Below are positions 1 to 10,476 of a DNA stretch of 64,000 nucleotides, in pieces. A model generated the notes under the pieces. The model ran no database searches. It worked only from the letters and a program-made list of their open reading frames with translations, and had not been told where the DNA came from. Position 1 is the stretch's first letter. Each line of letters starts with the position of its first letter. Source of the stretch: Mycobacterium interjectum (lineage in GTDB: Bacteria > Actinomycetota > Actinomycetes > Mycobacteriales > Mycobacteriaceae); the NCBI GenBank assembly GCA_002102225.1, contig LQPB01000032.1, positions 1 through 64,000 of the forward strand, written 5' to 3'. A program made the translations under genes and the position numbers.

Positions 1-1254
1 GGTCAGGGCGGGACGGGCGGGTACACCACCGACAACGCCGGGACCGGCGCCACCGGCGGTCAAGGTGGCAAGGGGGGCAACGGCGGGTGGTTGTTCGGCA
101 ACAGCGGGGCCGGCGGGCAAGGCGGGACAGGTGGCGGCGCCAATAACGACGGCGGGACCGGCGGTCACGGCGGAAACGCGGGCGCCGCCCACGGGCTGTA
201 CGGCCTCGGCGGCGCCGGCGGTCAAGGCGGGGTGGGCGGCGACGGCAACAACGCCGGCGGGATCGGCGGCACCGGCGGGAACGGAGGCACCGGCGGGCTG
301 CTGGGCGGCGCCGGACCCGGCGGTGGTGGCGGGCACGGCGGGGCCGGCATCGGCTCACCCGGTGGCATCGGCGGCGACGGCGGAAACGGCGGCAACGCCG
401 GGCTGGTCGGTGCCGGCGGCGCCGGCGGGACCGGCGGGACGGGCGGCAGCGGCGGCACGCTGGCGGCCGGTGGCGGCAACGGCGGCAACGGCGGCAACGG
501 CGGCCTGCTGGTCGGCGACAGCGGGGCCGGCGGGACGGGCGGGGCCGGCTACAGCCCCACGCAGAACGTCGGACGTGCGGGGACGGGCGGCCACGGTGGC
601 AACGCCGGCGCCACCGGGCTGATCGGCAACGGCGCCGCCGGCGGCGGCGGCGGGGCCGGCGGCAGCGCTACCGGCAATTTCGGGGACAGCGGGTTTGGCG
701 GACACGGCGGCAACGGCGGCGCCGGCGGGCTGCTCTATGGCAACGGCGGCGCCGGCGGCGGCGGCGGAGTCGCCGGGTCGGTCGGGATTATCAACGGCGC
801 CGGCGGGGACGGCGGCGGCGGCGGCAACGGCGGCGACGCCCGGGGCATCGGCAACGCCGGGGCCGGGGGGAACGGCACCGACGGGACCAGCGGCTTGGGC
901 AACATCGGGGGTCTCGGGGTGAACGGCGGCAACGGCGGCAACGGCGGTAGCGGCGGCCATGCCCTCATCGGCAACGCGGGCGGCGGCGGGCGGGCCGGCG
1001 CCGGCGGGAATGCCGGGGCGGGCAGTGTGCCCGGGGCAGGCGGGACCGCCGGGGACGGTGGCACCGGCGGAAACGGCGGCAGCACCGGGCTGATCGGCGA
1101 CGGCGGCAACGGCGGAAACGGTGGAAACGGCGGACATCCCGACGCCACCACCGGCGGCACCCCGGGGACCGGCGGGCTCGGCGGCTTCGCCGGTTTCCCC
1201 GGCCCATTGTTCGGGGCCGCCGGTGCGACCGGCGCCCAGGGCGCCGACGGCTGA
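1..1254 (+). CDS. PE_PGRS family protein, C-terminal part (5' end outside window)
   Basis: The reading frame is open from base 1 and stops at 1254, giving about 417 residues made almost entirely of Gly-Gly-Ala and Gly-Gly-Asn triplet repeats with regular insertions such as LIGNGG and LLxGxGG. This is the PGRS repeat typical of PE_PGRS proteins, which are exported by type VII (ESX-5) secretion and sit on the cell surface. The N-terminal PE domain lies upstream of the window. There is no distinct C-terminal domain; the protein ends in a short Gly/Ala tail. It is convergent with tpiA, with only 5 bases between the stop codons. In Mtb, Rv1441c (PE_PGRS26) lies in a similar place, but orthology cannot be judged from repeats. 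Confidence 0.93.
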   Translation, partial: GQGGTGGYTTDNAGTGATGGQGGKGGNGGWLFGNSGAGGQGGTGGGANNDGGTGGHGGNAGAAHGLYGLGGAGGQGGVGGDGNNAGGIGGTGGNGGTGGLLGGAGPGGGGGHGGAGIGSPGGIGGDGGNGGNAGLVGAGGAGGTGGTGGSGGTLAAGGGNGGNGGNGGLLVGDSGAGGTGGAGYSPTQNVGRAGTGGHGGNAGATGLIGNGAAGGGGGAGGSATGNFGDSGFGGHGGNGGAGGLLYGNGGAGGGGGVAGSVGIINGAGGDGGGGGNGGDARGIGNAGAGGNGTDGTSGLGNIGGLGVNGGNGGNGGSGGHALIGNAGGGGRAGAGGNAGAGSVPGAGGTAGDGGTGGNGGSTGLIGDGGNGGNGGNGGHPDATTGGTPGTGGLGGFAGFPGPLFGAAGATGAQGADG

Positions 1255-1259
1255 CTCGG

Positions 1260-2045
1260 CTACGGCAGCGGCCCGCCGGCGGCGATGGCCGCCAGCGTCG
1301 CGAACTGCTCGCCGTCCAGCGACGCGCCGCCCACCAACGCGCCGTCGATGTCGTTCCGGGCGACGATGTCGCCGATGTTCTTGGCGTTCACCGACCCGCC
1401 GTAGAGGACCCGCACGGAGTCGGCGACCTGCGGCGACGCCAGGGTGCCCAGCTGCGCGCGGATGGCCGCGCACACCTCCTGGGCGTCGGTCGCGCTGGCC
1501 ACCCGCCCGGTGCCGATCGCCCAGACCGGTTCGTAGGCGACGACGACCTTGGCGATCTGCTCGCCCGACAGGCCCGCCAGCGAGCCGCGCAGCTGCTCCT
1601 CGCAGTGCGGCACGTGGTTGCCCGCCTCCCGGACGTCCAGGTGCTCGCCGATGCACACGATCGGGGTGAGCCCGTGCTTGAGCGCGGCGGCGGCCTTGGC
1701 GGCGACCAGCTCGTCGTCCTCGTTGTGATAGGTGCGCCGCTCCGAGTGCCCGACCACGACGAAGCTGCAGCCGAGCTTGGCCAGGAAGGCCCCGCTGATG
1801 TCACCGGTGTAGGCGCCGGAGTCGTGCGGGGACAGGTCCTGGGCCCCGTAGGTCAGCCGCAACTTGTCGCCGTCGACCAGGGTCTGGACGCTGCGCAGGT
1901 CGGTAAACGGCGGGAGCACCGTGACGTCGACCTTGTCGTAGTACTTGTCCGGCAGCGCGAACGCCACCTTTTGCACCAGCGCGATCGCCTCGAAGTGGTT
2001 GAGGTTCATCTTCCAGTTGCCGGCGATCAGTGGCGTGCGGCTCAC
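1260..2045 (-). CDS. tpiA: Triosephosphate isomerase
   Basis: Cytoplasmic TIM-barrel enzyme that interconverts dihydroxyacetone phosphate and glyceraldehyde 3-phosphate in glycolysis and gluconeogenesis. The 261 residues match the usual length and the Mtb enzyme closely. The substrate-binding NWKMN (Lys12), the electrophile His100 in GHSERR, the catalytic Glu172 in [10 protein letters not shown], and the phosphate-binding LYGGSV loop are all present. The GTG at 2045 was chosen because AAGGAG lies just upstream and it gives the standard [10 protein letters not shown] start; an in-frame extension to 2078 would overlap pgk. It is the last gene of the gap-pgk-tpiA operon, 29 bases after pgk. Confidence 0.98.
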   Translation of the reverse strand: MSRTPLIAGNWKMNLNHFEAIALVQKVAFALPDKYYDKVDVTVLPPFTDLRSVQTLVDGDKLRLTYGAQDLSPHDSGAYTGDISGAFLAKLGCSFVVVGHSERRTYHNEDDELVAAKAAAALKHGLTPIVCIGEHLDVREAGNHVPHCEEQLRGSLAGLSGEQIAKVVVAYEPVWAIGTGRVASATDAQEVCAAIRAQLGTLASPQVADSVRVLYGGSVNAKNIGDIVARNDIDGALVGGASLDGEQFATLAAIAAGGPLP

Positions 2046-2074
2046 GAGTCTCCTTTGCTTGGCTCGACTTGGGT

Positions 2075-3319
2075 TCAAGCGGGCTGAGGCCGGCCCAGCA
2101 CCTCGATGCCCGGCAGCGTCTTGCCCTCCAGGTACTCCAGCGATGCGCCACCGCCGGTGGAGATGTGCGAGAAATCACCCTCGGGGATGCCGAGCGCGCG
2201 CACCGCGGCCGCGGAATCCCCGCCGCCCACCACGCTGAACGCGCCCTTGCCGGTCGCCGCGGCGATCGCCTCGGCGATGCCTTTGGTGCCGGCGGCGAAC
2301 GCCGGGAACTCGAACACGCCCATCGGGCCGTTCCAGAAGATGGTCTCGGCGTTGGACAGCAGCGCCGCGAAGCGTTTGACCGAACCCGGGCCGATGTCCA
2401 GCCCGATCATGTCGTCCGGGATCGCGTTGGCTGCCACGAATTGTGGCGGCGAGTCGGCGGCGAACTTCTCGGTCACCACGATGTCGCCGGGCAGCCGCAA
2501 GACGTCGGCGTAGGTGTCCAGCAGGTTGCGGCAGGTCTCGACCATGTCTTCTTCGAGCAGCGAGTTGCCCACGGAATACCCCTGCGCGGCAAGGAAAGTG
2601 AAGCACATGCCGCCACCGATCACGATGCTGTCGGCCTTGGTCGCCAGCGACTCGATGACACCGAGCTTGTCGGACACCTTCGACCCGCCGAGCACCACGG
2701 CATACGGGCGCGCGGTCGAGGTGGTCAACTGCTCCAGCACCCGGATCTCCTGGGCCACCAGCGTGCCGGCGTAGTGCGGCAGCAGGGTGGCGACGTCGTA
2801 CACGGAGGCCTGCTTGCGGTGCACTACCCCGAAGCCGTCGGAGACGAAAGCCCCCGTCGGCCCGACCAATTCGGCCAGCTGCCGGGCCAGCGCGAGCCGC
2901 TCGCCGTCGTCCTTGCTGGTTTCGCGCGGGTCGAAGCGGATGTTCTCCAGCAGCAGGATGTCGCCGTCGGTCAGCCCCTCGGACCGGGCCAGCGCGTCGC
3001 CGCCGACGACATCGCCGGCCAGCTGGACGTGCCGGCCGAGCTGGTCGCCGAGCGCCGCGGCCACCGGCGCCAGCGACAATTTCGGGTCGGACCCGTTCTT
3101 GGGACGACCGAGGTGGGCGGTGACCACGACCTTGGCGCCGGCCTCCAGCAGCGCCTGCAGCGTCGGCACGGACGCGGTGATGCGCCCGGGGTCGGTGATG
3201 GCGCCGTCGTCGTCGAGCGGGACGTTCAGGTCGGAGCGCACCAGCACGCCTCGACCCGAAACCCCTTCGGCGAGAAGGTCTTCCAGGGTCGGAACGGAGG
3301 GCGCGGAAGACGGGGCCAC
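2075..3319 (-). CDS. pgk: Phosphoglycerate kinase
   Basis: Transfers the acyl phosphate of 1,3-bisphosphoglycerate to ADP. The 414 residues are normal for the family. The N-terminal [12 protein letters not shown] signature, the HLGRP substrate-binding segment, and the C-terminal nucleotide-binding GGGDSAAA and [10 protein letters not shown] motifs are all visible. The start is a GTG at 3319, three bases after the gap stop codon, so translation is probably coupled. It lies between gap and tpiA in the classical actinobacterial operon. Nothing is unusual. Confidence 0.98.
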   Translation of the reverse strand: MAPSSAPSVPTLEDLLAEGVSGRGVLVRSDLNVPLDDDGAITDPGRITASVPTLQALLEAGAKVVVTAHLGRPKNGSDPKLSLAPVAAALGDQLGRHVQLAGDVVGGDALARSEGLTDGDILLLENIRFDPRETSKDDGERLALARQLAELVGPTGAFVSDGFGVVHRKQASVYDVATLLPHYAGTLVAQEIRVLEQLTTSTARPYAVVLGGSKVSDKLGVIESLATKADSIVIGGGMCFTFLAAQGYSVGNSLLEEDMVETCRNLLDTYADVLRLPGDIVVTEKFAADSPPQFVAANAIPDDMIGLDIGPGSVKRFAALLSNAETIFWNGPMGVFEFPAFAAGTKGIAEAIAAATGKGAFSVVGGGDSAAAVRALGIPEGDFSHISTGGGASLEYLEGKTLPGIEVLGRPQPA

Positions 3320-3322
3320 GGT

Positions 3323-4731
<1,409 letters not shown>

Positions 4732-5421
4732 ATGACGGGCTTTGATCGGTTCAACATCACGGTTGGTGCCATCGCTGGACTGTGCGGTGCCGCAATAGCG
4801 TTGAGCCCGGATGCGACGGCCGCCCCGCTGAAAACCGGCGGCTACGCGTGCATCCAGGGGCAGTCGGGCGAGGCAGGCGCCCCGGCGGTCGGCGGGCCGG
4901 TGGCCGGCGGCGTACCACTGGGCGCCGGCGCGCCCGGAGTGGTCGGACCCGCACCCGCCGGACCCGCACCGGCGGCCGGCGGACCTGCGCCCGCCGCCAC
5001 GGTATGCACGTCGAGCGCCCCGATCACCGACATGTCCGGTGTGCCGCTGGTCGCGCCCGGGCCGGTTCCGGTGGTGCCGGCCGGTGTTCCGTTGATCGCG
5101 CTCGGCCCGCCGGTGCCGGTGGGCGCGCCGGTGCCGCCGGTGCCGGTGGGCGCGCCGATCCCGCCGGTGCCCGTGGGCGCGCCGATCCCGCCGGTGCCCG
5201 TGGGCGCGCCGATCCCGCCGATCCCGGTGGGGGCGCCCGTGCCCGTGGTGCCGGTCGGCGCTCCGCTGATCGCGCTCGCCGGCGGCCCGCTGGACGCTGC
5301 GGCGCCGGTGGCCGCACCCATCATCGACATGGCCGGGACCGGCAAGGGCGAGCCGACCGGCCCGGCGCCCGCCGGCGGCCCGGTGTCCGGTCAGCCCATC
5401 GCGCCGGGCCCCGCGCACTGA
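4732..5421 (+). CDS. Secreted Pro/Gly/Val-rich protein (Rv1435c-like)
   Basis: A 229-residue protein with an N-terminal signal peptide (hydrophobic residues 8-26, Ala-rich cleavage region near ATAAP) followed by a low-complexity region of Pro, Gly, Val and Ala. Two cysteines flank the first half. The centre holds six copies of a nine-residue unit, VPVGAPIPP and variants. Mtb has a comparable Pro/Gly/Val-rich secreted protein, Rv1435c, next to gap, so position and composition agree. No enzyme motif is visible; a cell-wall or extracellular structural role is only a guess. The ATG at 4732 was chosen over 4705 because AAGGAG precedes it and it opens directly onto the signal peptide. Confidence 0.85.
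   Translation: MTGFDRFNITVGAIAGLCGAAIALSPDATAAPLKTGGYACIQGQSGEAGAPAVGGPVAGGVPLGAGAPGVVGPAPAGPAPAAGGPAPAATVCTSSAPITDMSGVPLVAPGPVPVVPAGVPLIALGPPVPVGAPVPPVPVGAPIPPVPVGAPIPPVPVGAPIPPIPVGAPVPVVPVGAPLIALAGGPLDAAAPVAAPIIDMAGTGKGEPTGPAPAGGPVSGQPIAPGPAH
5113..5274 (+). repeat. Six-copy 27-base coding tandem repeat
   Basis: Six consecutive 27-base units (starts 5113, 5140, 5167, 5194, 5221, 5248) encode VPVGAPxPP. Units 3 and 4 are identical in sequence; the first two differ from them at a few positions, and the last two are diverged. The pattern is that of a minisatellite inside the secreted protein gene and may vary in copy number between strains. Confidence 0.9.
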
Positions 5422-5440
5422 GGCCGACACCTTCCGATTT

Positions 5441-5481
5441 CGAAACGGACCCGCTGGGTTTAACCCGGCGGGTCCGTTTCG
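5441..5481. terminator. Strong bidirectional hairpin terminator
   Basis: A perfect 14-base inverted repeat (5441-5454 with 5468-5481, arm CGAAACGGACCCGC) surrounds a loop that can itself pair GGG with CCC, giving a stem of about 18 pairs. It sits between the convergent ends of the secreted protein gene (5421) and the L,D-transpeptidase gene (5560), where a terminator serving both strands is expected. There is no long T tract, as is usual in mycobacteria. Confidence 0.8.
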
Positions 5482-5521
5482 TTGTGCGGGTCCGTTTCGT
5501 TGTGGGGGTCCGTTTCGTTGT
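5468..5521. repeat. Triplicated terminator arm, 18-base tandem repeat
   Basis: The 3' arm of the hairpin and its next four bases are repeated three times in tandem: GCGGGTCCGTTTCGTTGT at 5468-5485 and 5486-5503, and a copy with one C-to-G change at 5504-5521. Any of the three copies could pair with the single 5' arm at 5441-5454, so alternative hairpins are possible. Confidence 0.9.
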
Positions 5522-5559
5522 GGGCGATGAAAAGCCCCCGGCGACAGCGGGTTTGGACG

Positions 5560-6408
5560 TCAGCTGGGTGGGGCCTCCCACAGCAACGGCGGCTGTTGCC
5601 GTTGCGGTGGCGAGTCCTGGACGATCACCGGGTCGCCGACGTGGACCGTGTTGTAGTACCACTCCGCGTCCTCGGGGCTCAGGCTGATGCAGCCATGGCT
5701 GACGTTCTCCAGCCCCATCGCGTTGACGGCCCACGGAGCCGAATGGACGAAGAGGCCCCGGCTGGTGATGCGGACGGCGTAGTCCACCGGGATGCGGTAG
5801 CCGTCGGGATCGTCGACGGGGATGCCGACGCTACTCGAGTCCATGATCACCGTGCGCTCCTTGGACAGGACGGTGTAGGAGCCGACCGGCGTCGGGTACT
5901 CGGGCCGGCCCATCGAGGCCGGCAGCACGCCCTCCTCCCCCCAGTGCGGCCGGTGGTGCGGCGCGGGCAGCGGCCCGGACTCGACCCCGTCGATGGTCAC
6001 CTTGAAGGTGTGGTCGGCGATGTTGGCGACGCCGACGACGGCGGGCCCCGTTTGAAATTCGGTGGCCAGGCCGCCCACCGCGAGGGCCACCGCGCTGTGC
6101 GCCGGCCAGAACCGGTCGGGAACCCAGCGCATCACGTCGTCGTCAAGCCATTCGTACTTGCCGGTCATCGGCGGCGACGAGGTGACCGGGACGGCGCGTT
6201 CGGCCGCGTGCCGGTCGGCTACGGGCGCGCTGAACGTCACCACCACCGGGTGCGCCACCCCGACCACGGACCCGCGCGCGGGCAGCACCGAGGCGATGGC
6301 GAGGCCGTACGGCCGGGTCGCCGCCGCCAGGCGCACGTCGACCGGCCCCGCAACCACGCTCGCAGCGATCCCGATGACGGCAAGCACACACCGAACAACC
6401 GCCCGCAT
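5560..6408 (-). CDS. L,D-transpeptidase (Rv1433/LdtMt3-like)
   Basis: Periplasmic enzyme that makes 3-3 cross-links in peptidoglycan and is the carbapenem-sensitive type of transpeptidase. The 282 residues comprise a signal sequence or anchor (residues 1-20), an Ig-like domain (about 35-140), and a YkuD catalytic domain (about 140-272). The catalytic motif is present as FVHSAPW (His222) and SHGCISLSPED (His238, Cys240). It corresponds by order and domain layout to Mtb Rv1433. It stands alone, convergent with the Pro-rich secreted protein and facing the repeat-bearing terminator. Confidence 0.93.
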   Translation of the reverse strand: MRAVVRCVLAVIGIAASVVAGPVDVRLAAATRPYGLAIASVLPARGSVVGVAHPVVVTFSAPVADRHAAERAVPVTSSPPMTGKYEWLDDDVMRWVPDRFWPAHSAVALAVGGLATEFQTGPAVVGVANIADHTFKVTIDGVESGPLPAPHHRPHWGEEGVLPASMGRPEYPTPVGSYTVLSKERTVIMDSSSVGIPVDDPDGYRIPVDYAVRITSRGLFVHSAPWAVNAMGLENVSHGCISLSPEDAEWYYNTVHVGDPVIVQDSPPQRQQPPLLWEAPPS

Positions 6409-6517
6409 GGCTCCAATTCCTTAAGGTGACTGACCTAAATCCTTCAACTGACACAGTTGCAATAAGATGGTAAAGGCGGGGTGACCAGCGGAAGCGCAAG
6501 GGCGCGTGCGCAATTGG

Positions 6518-7951
6518 TCAATTCTCAGTCACGGTTTGGCCACGGTCAGCCACCAGCGCCGCCTCGGCGGCGTGGTACCCGCACAGCCCGTGGATGCCGG
6601 GACCCGGCGGCGTCGACTGCGAACACAGGTAAACACCCGGCACGCCGGTCGCGTACGGGTTGAACGCGAAGCGTGGGCGCAGGATGACCTGGAGCCGGTC
6701 GTTGGCGCTGCCGAGGATGTCCCCTCCGATGTAGTTGGGGTTGTAGGCCGCCAGGTCGGCGGTGCCCGTGCTGACGGTCGCGGTGATGCGGTCGCGGAAG
6801 CCCGGGGCGAACCGCTCTATCTGGTCCACGATGGCGGCCGTCGCGTCGCCGGTGTAGCCGAACGGCACATGGGCGTAGGCCCAGATCGGGTTGACGTTGC
6901 CGGACGACCGGGACGGGTCGGCCAGGTACTGCTGCCCGACGAGGACGAACGGCCGTCGCGCCATCTTGCCCTGCGCGCGTTGACGTTCGGTCGTCACGGT
7001 CTCCGCGAACGGGCCGCCGAGATGCACGGTGCCGGCGCGGCGGCAGTGGGGGTTGGTCCACGGGATGTGGCCCTCGATCGCGAAGTCGACCTTGAACGCC
7101 GAGGACCCCTGGCGGTAGCGCCGGTAGGAGCGCGCGACGCGGCCGGGCATGACGTCGCCGTAGATGCTCAGCGCGGCGGCCGGGCTCAGGTCGAGCAGGA
7201 CGACGTCGGCGTCCGGGACGTCGCGGCGGTCGGCGACCCTCACCCCGGTGCTCACGGTGCCGCCGTGCGCCTGCAGGGCCGCGGCCAGCGCCCGGCTGAT
7301 CGACCCTGATCCCCCCTCGGCGACGGGCCAGCCGTAGCGGTGCCCGCCCGCCAGGAACATCAGGCCCATGGCCGCGGTGAGCGGACGGTCCAGCCGGGTG
7401 AACATGTGCGCGGACGCGCCGCCGAACAACGCGCGTGCCGGCTCGGTGCGAAACCACCGGGCCAGCGCGGTCGCGGGCAGCAGCGCCCGCGGGCCGAACA
7501 GCGCGACGCGCACCGGGTGCCGCGGAAGATGCAGGATCGGCCGAAAGAAATCCTCGGCAAGCTCGTCGAATCCCGCCGCCAGGTCCCCGAAGGTGCGCCG
7601 CCACCGATTCCCGTCCGGCCCCATGCCGGCCGCGGTCGACTCGATCGACCGATACAGCACGCCCGCGGTGCCATCGTCCAGCGGGTGCGCACAGTCGATT
7701 TCGGGCCACTTCCACACCAGCCCATGGCTTTCCAGCCCGATCCGTTCCCAGAACGGCGACCCGACCCCGAATGGGTGCGTCGCCGAGCAGTGGTCGTGGA
7801 TGAGGCCGGGTACCGTCAGCTCACCCGATCGCGCTCCCCCGCCGACTGTGTCGCGGGCCTCCAGCACGTGCACGTCGACGCCGTTCCGAGCCAGGTGGAT
7901 CGCGGCGGCCAGGCCGTTGGGCCCCGCCCCGACGACGACCGCCTTGGTCAC
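6518..7951 (-). CDS. FAD-dependent oxidoreductase, phytoene-desaturase-like (Rv1432-like)
   Basis: A 477-residue flavoprotein. The N-terminus has the dinucleotide-binding fold VVVGAGPNGLAAA (GxGxxG at 8-13) with an acidic residue ending the second strand (VLEARDTVGGGARS). A C-terminal segment, PGPGIHGLCGYHAA, fits the FAD-binding end of the carotenoid isomerase/phytoene dehydrogenase family. The substrate is unknown. The GTG start at 7951 overlaps the TGA of the upstream DUF3556 gene as GTGA, so the two are translationally coupled and probably act together; the same pair (Rv1431-Rv1432) occurs in Mtb. Confidence 0.9.
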   Translation of the reverse strand: MTKAVVVGAGPNGLAAAIHLARNGVDVHVLEARDTVGGGARSGELTVPGLIHDHCSATHPFGVGSPFWERIGLESHGLVWKWPEIDCAHPLDDGTAGVLYRSIESTAAGMGPDGNRWRRTFGDLAAGFDELAEDFFRPILHLPRHPVRVALFGPRALLPATALARWFRTEPARALFGGASAHMFTRLDRPLTAAMGLMFLAGGHRYGWPVAEGGSGSISRALAAALQAHGGTVSTGVRVADRRDVPDADVVLLDLSPAAALSIYGDVMPGRVARSYRRYRQGSSAFKVDFAIEGHIPWTNPHCRRAGTVHLGGPFAETVTTERQRAQGKMARRPFVLVGQQYLADPSRSSGNVNPIWAYAHVPFGYTGDATAAIVDQIERFAPGFRDRITATVSTGTADLAAYNPNYIGGDILGSANDRLQVILRPRFAFNPYATGVPGVYLCSQSTPPGPGIHGLCGYHAAEAALVADRGQTVTEN

Positions 7952-9672
7952 GACTCGCCGTGCACGACCGGTTGCGTCGTGAGGTGGACGGGGAATTCGT
8001 CGCCGGGCTCGGGCCACGGCTGGCGGGTCAGCATGTCCGCGACCTCCACGTATCCCGCCTCGATCAGCCCGGTCTTGGCGTCCAGGATGCGGTACCACTG
8101 CTTTTGGATGTGGATCGGTTGGCCTTCGAGCACGATGACGCGGACGTCGCCGTCGGCGAATCCGCAGCGCCGTTGCACCGCCTCGAGCAGTTGCTCGTTG
8201 TGCAGGTGGCCCTCGCCGAAGTTCCACCCGACCAACGGCCCGGCGACCACTTCGCCCTCGCGGATGCTGTAGTCGGCCTCGTTGTCGATCGCGCGGGGCA
8301 AGAGCCCGTTGAGCGCCCGGCCATGGGTGTGCATCGCCCGGAACGCCGCCACCTTGTCCGACATCACTTCGGCGGTCCCGGCGCCGTAGAGCTTGGCCAA
8401 CTGATTCACCACCAGCGCAGAGCTTTTCACGACGCACGCCTCGATCTTGTCCTCGGCGCCCGCGCGGAAGCACCACACGCTGGTGGCCCAGTTGCCCGCG
8501 TAGTAGCGCATCGCCGGCAGGAACGAGATCTTCTCGGGGAACATGTTTCCCGCGATCACGACGGCCACCGCGACGGCGATGAGGGCGAGCAGCAGCGGCG
8601 ACCGAAGGTCCGTGGCGCGGATCGCGCCGTAGTGCCCGAACAGATAGAACAGGGAGAAGATGAAGAACACGTTCCACTCCAACGGGACTCCCATCGGGAG
8701 GTTGGACAGGATGTTGAGGTGGAAGATCACCATGAACCCGATCAGGAACCATCGCCAGGGTTGATCGCCGGCGACGAACACCAGAACCGTCGGAACCACG
8801 AATTCCGCGGTGGTGCCGCCGATATGCGCCATGGCCTTCGGCAACCACGAGGGCCGCAGGTCGTTGACGTGGTCGAGGTACAGCGCGTGCTTGAGGGGGT
8901 TGAACAGCTTGGGGCGCAGCAGCGCGTTGTTGCTCGTCATCACCGACACCACGTAGGGGAAGTGGTGGTTGAGCTTGGAGGTCGCCGCTCCCCACCACAG
9001 GCACAACATGATGATCTTGTAGGCCGCGATCTGATCGGTGAACGGAAAGAAGAACACGAACAGCTTCAGCCAATAGTGTTCGCCGCGCGCGGCCAGGAAG
9101 ATCGTTTTGTCCCGCAGGCCCAACACCGCCAGGGCGACGATCGTCGGCACCACGCGGACGGGGTCGATCAGGGGCCCGGGCGACATCAGCGCCCACACCC
9201 CGCCGAGCAGCACGACCGCGTAAAGGGCGATGTCGACGACGGTGCGGTTGTCACCGCCGGTGAGCGGAACCTTGCCCGGCCACGCGGGCAGCCGAATCGT
9301 GTTGGGGCGCAACCAATACAGAAATCCCCCGACGGGCGGCATGAACCGACCGGTCAGCGGGCCCGAGCCGCAGCCGAAACCGAGGACCTCGAACAGCAGC
9401 GTGAACACGATGAACTTCTGGTACACGATCGGCTGCGTCCACCAGTCGCCGATGCGGCCCAGCCCGCCCAACCCGGGGGTCAGCGAGATGATCGCGGCCG
9501 GCGCCGCGACGTACAGGGCGATCTTGAGCAGGTACAACAGGTACAACGCGTAGGGGGTGCCGAAGCCGTGTTCCGCCCAGTGCCGGGTCACGACCTGCAG
9601 TCGCGTGGCCCGCGGCAACGTCCGCCAGGTGTCCGGGTCGACGTCCGGTAGCTCCGGTGACATGAATCCCAT
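7948..9672 (-). CDS. DUF3556 integral membrane protein (Rv1431-like)
   Basis: A 574-residue polytopic membrane protein with a short soluble N-terminus (PELPDVDPDTW..RHWAEHGFGTP), then repeated hydrophobic segments from about residue 45 to 400 (for example YALYLLYLLKIALYVAAPAA), and a soluble C-terminal third. This matches the DUF3556 family of actinobacteria, whose function is not known. The ATG at 9672 gives the MGF-SPELPDVD start I recall for the family; a TTG at 9750 and an ATG at 9663 are alternatives. It is coupled to the downstream FAD oxidoreductase, suggesting a membrane-associated redox reaction on a lipid. Confidence 0.85.
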   Translation of the reverse strand: MGFMSPELPDVDPDTWRTLPRATRLQVVTRHWAEHGFGTPYALYLLYLLKIALYVAAPAAIISLTPGLGGLGRIGDWWTQPIVYQKFIVFTLLFEVLGFGCGSGPLTGRFMPPVGGFLYWLRPNTIRLPAWPGKVPLTGGDNRTVVDIALYAVVLLGGVWALMSPGPLIDPVRVVPTIVALAVLGLRDKTIFLAARGEHYWLKLFVFFFPFTDQIAAYKIIMLCLWWGAATSKLNHHFPYVVSVMTSNNALLRPKLFNPLKHALYLDHVNDLRPSWLPKAMAHIGGTTAEFVVPTVLVFVAGDQPWRWFLIGFMVIFHLNILSNLPMGVPLEWNVFFIFSLFYLFGHYGAIRATDLRSPLLLALIAVAVAVVIAGNMFPEKISFLPAMRYYAGNWATSVWCFRAGAEDKIEACVVKSSALVVNQLAKLYGAGTAEVMSDKVAAFRAMHTHGRALNGLLPRAIDNEADYSIREGEVVAGPLVGWNFGEGHLHNEQLLEAVQRRCGFADGDVRVIVLEGQPIHIQKQWYRILDAKTGLIEAGYVEVADMLTRQPWPEPGDEFPVHLTTQPVVHGES

Positions 9673-9798
9673 GGCAGGCCTTAAGTCCGAGGTGAAACCA
9701 GCTGGCGAATACAATCTATCCGCAGCGACGGACCCAACGGTATGGGTCAACGAGATTTGCTGGCGCGCAGCCTGTTTGAGGCGGCGCCCGCCGTGGCC

Positions 9799-10107
9799 CT
9801 AGCGGGCCACCGGCCGCGCCCGGTGCGGGAATCGCCGCTGCAGGTTCTCGATCATGCCGTCCAGGATTGTGAGTTCCCGCTCTTCGCTGCGCGCCATGCG
9901 CCGCAGGCTGTCGGCGCCGTCGGCGTCGCCGGCGGCTTCGGCGACCGCGATCGCCTTCTGGTACTCGCCGAGCCGGTGGTCGATCTGACGGCGGCTCTGG
10001 ACCAGGATCCGCCGGAAATAGTCGGCCTGACGGTGGTCGGCCGTCTCGACCGCCGCGGCCGAGAGCGTGACATCGCGGGCTTGCCGGTTCACGGTCACCG
10101 AAGGCAT
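9799..10107 (-). CDS. Small conserved hypothetical protein, helical
   Basis: A 102-residue soluble protein without signal peptide or membrane segment. It is rich in Arg, Ala, Glu and Asp and reads as three long helices (roughly 20-42, 48-66 and 70-92), so a small helical bundle or coiled coil is likely. No family was recognised. The ATG at 10107 was chosen because AGGAGG lies just upstream; the frame is open further but composition changes there. It is transcribed away from the acyltransferase operon and about 125 bases upstream of the DUF3556 gene on the same strand. Confidence 0.7.
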   Translation of the reverse strand: MPSVTVNRQARDVTLSAAAVETADHRQADYFRRILVQSRRQIDHRLGEYQKAIAVAEAAGDADGADSLRRMARSEERELTILDGMIENLQRRFPHRARPVAR

Positions 10108-10476
10108 GGCCCCTCCTGGGTGGACATTGACGGGGCCGGGCCGGACCGCGCTGCTGCGGGGCATGCGCCCGCGCCGGTCCAGAACGCCACTCGAACCACG
10201 CCCAGCGGCCGGGCGGGTACCGCGCTCGTCGGACAGACCGGCGACGTCCATTTCGGCCCTTTCAGCTGGGGATGGGGTGATTGGCGAGAGGTAACAATAA
10301 CCCCCCGGTCAGGCCGGCGCCATAGGCCCGGACGATGGATGCATCGGTTGTAGGTTGGGTCGAACCGACCCTGGGTACAAGTCCGGGCAAAACGTCGTGC
10401 CGGCGGCCCGGGTCCCGGTCGCTACCATCGAGGGACTCGACGGGCATCGCGGCCCGCCAGAGCCACGAGGAGAAAC
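10108..10476. other. Divergent intergenic region upstream of the lipid operon
   Basis: This 369-base region separates the small helical protein gene from the acyltransferase operon. I see no gene, repeat or RNA in it. A slightly AT-richer patch (GGTAACAATAACC, near 10290) may be part of a promoter or operator, but its symmetry is imperfect. A good ribosome site, GAGGAGAAAC, leads into the GTG at 10477. Confidence 0.45.

Noticed and set aside
1..1254. CRISPR-like regular repeats
   Set aside because: The regularity comes from Gly-Gly-Ala/Asn codons of PGRS; there are no unique spacers of fixed length.
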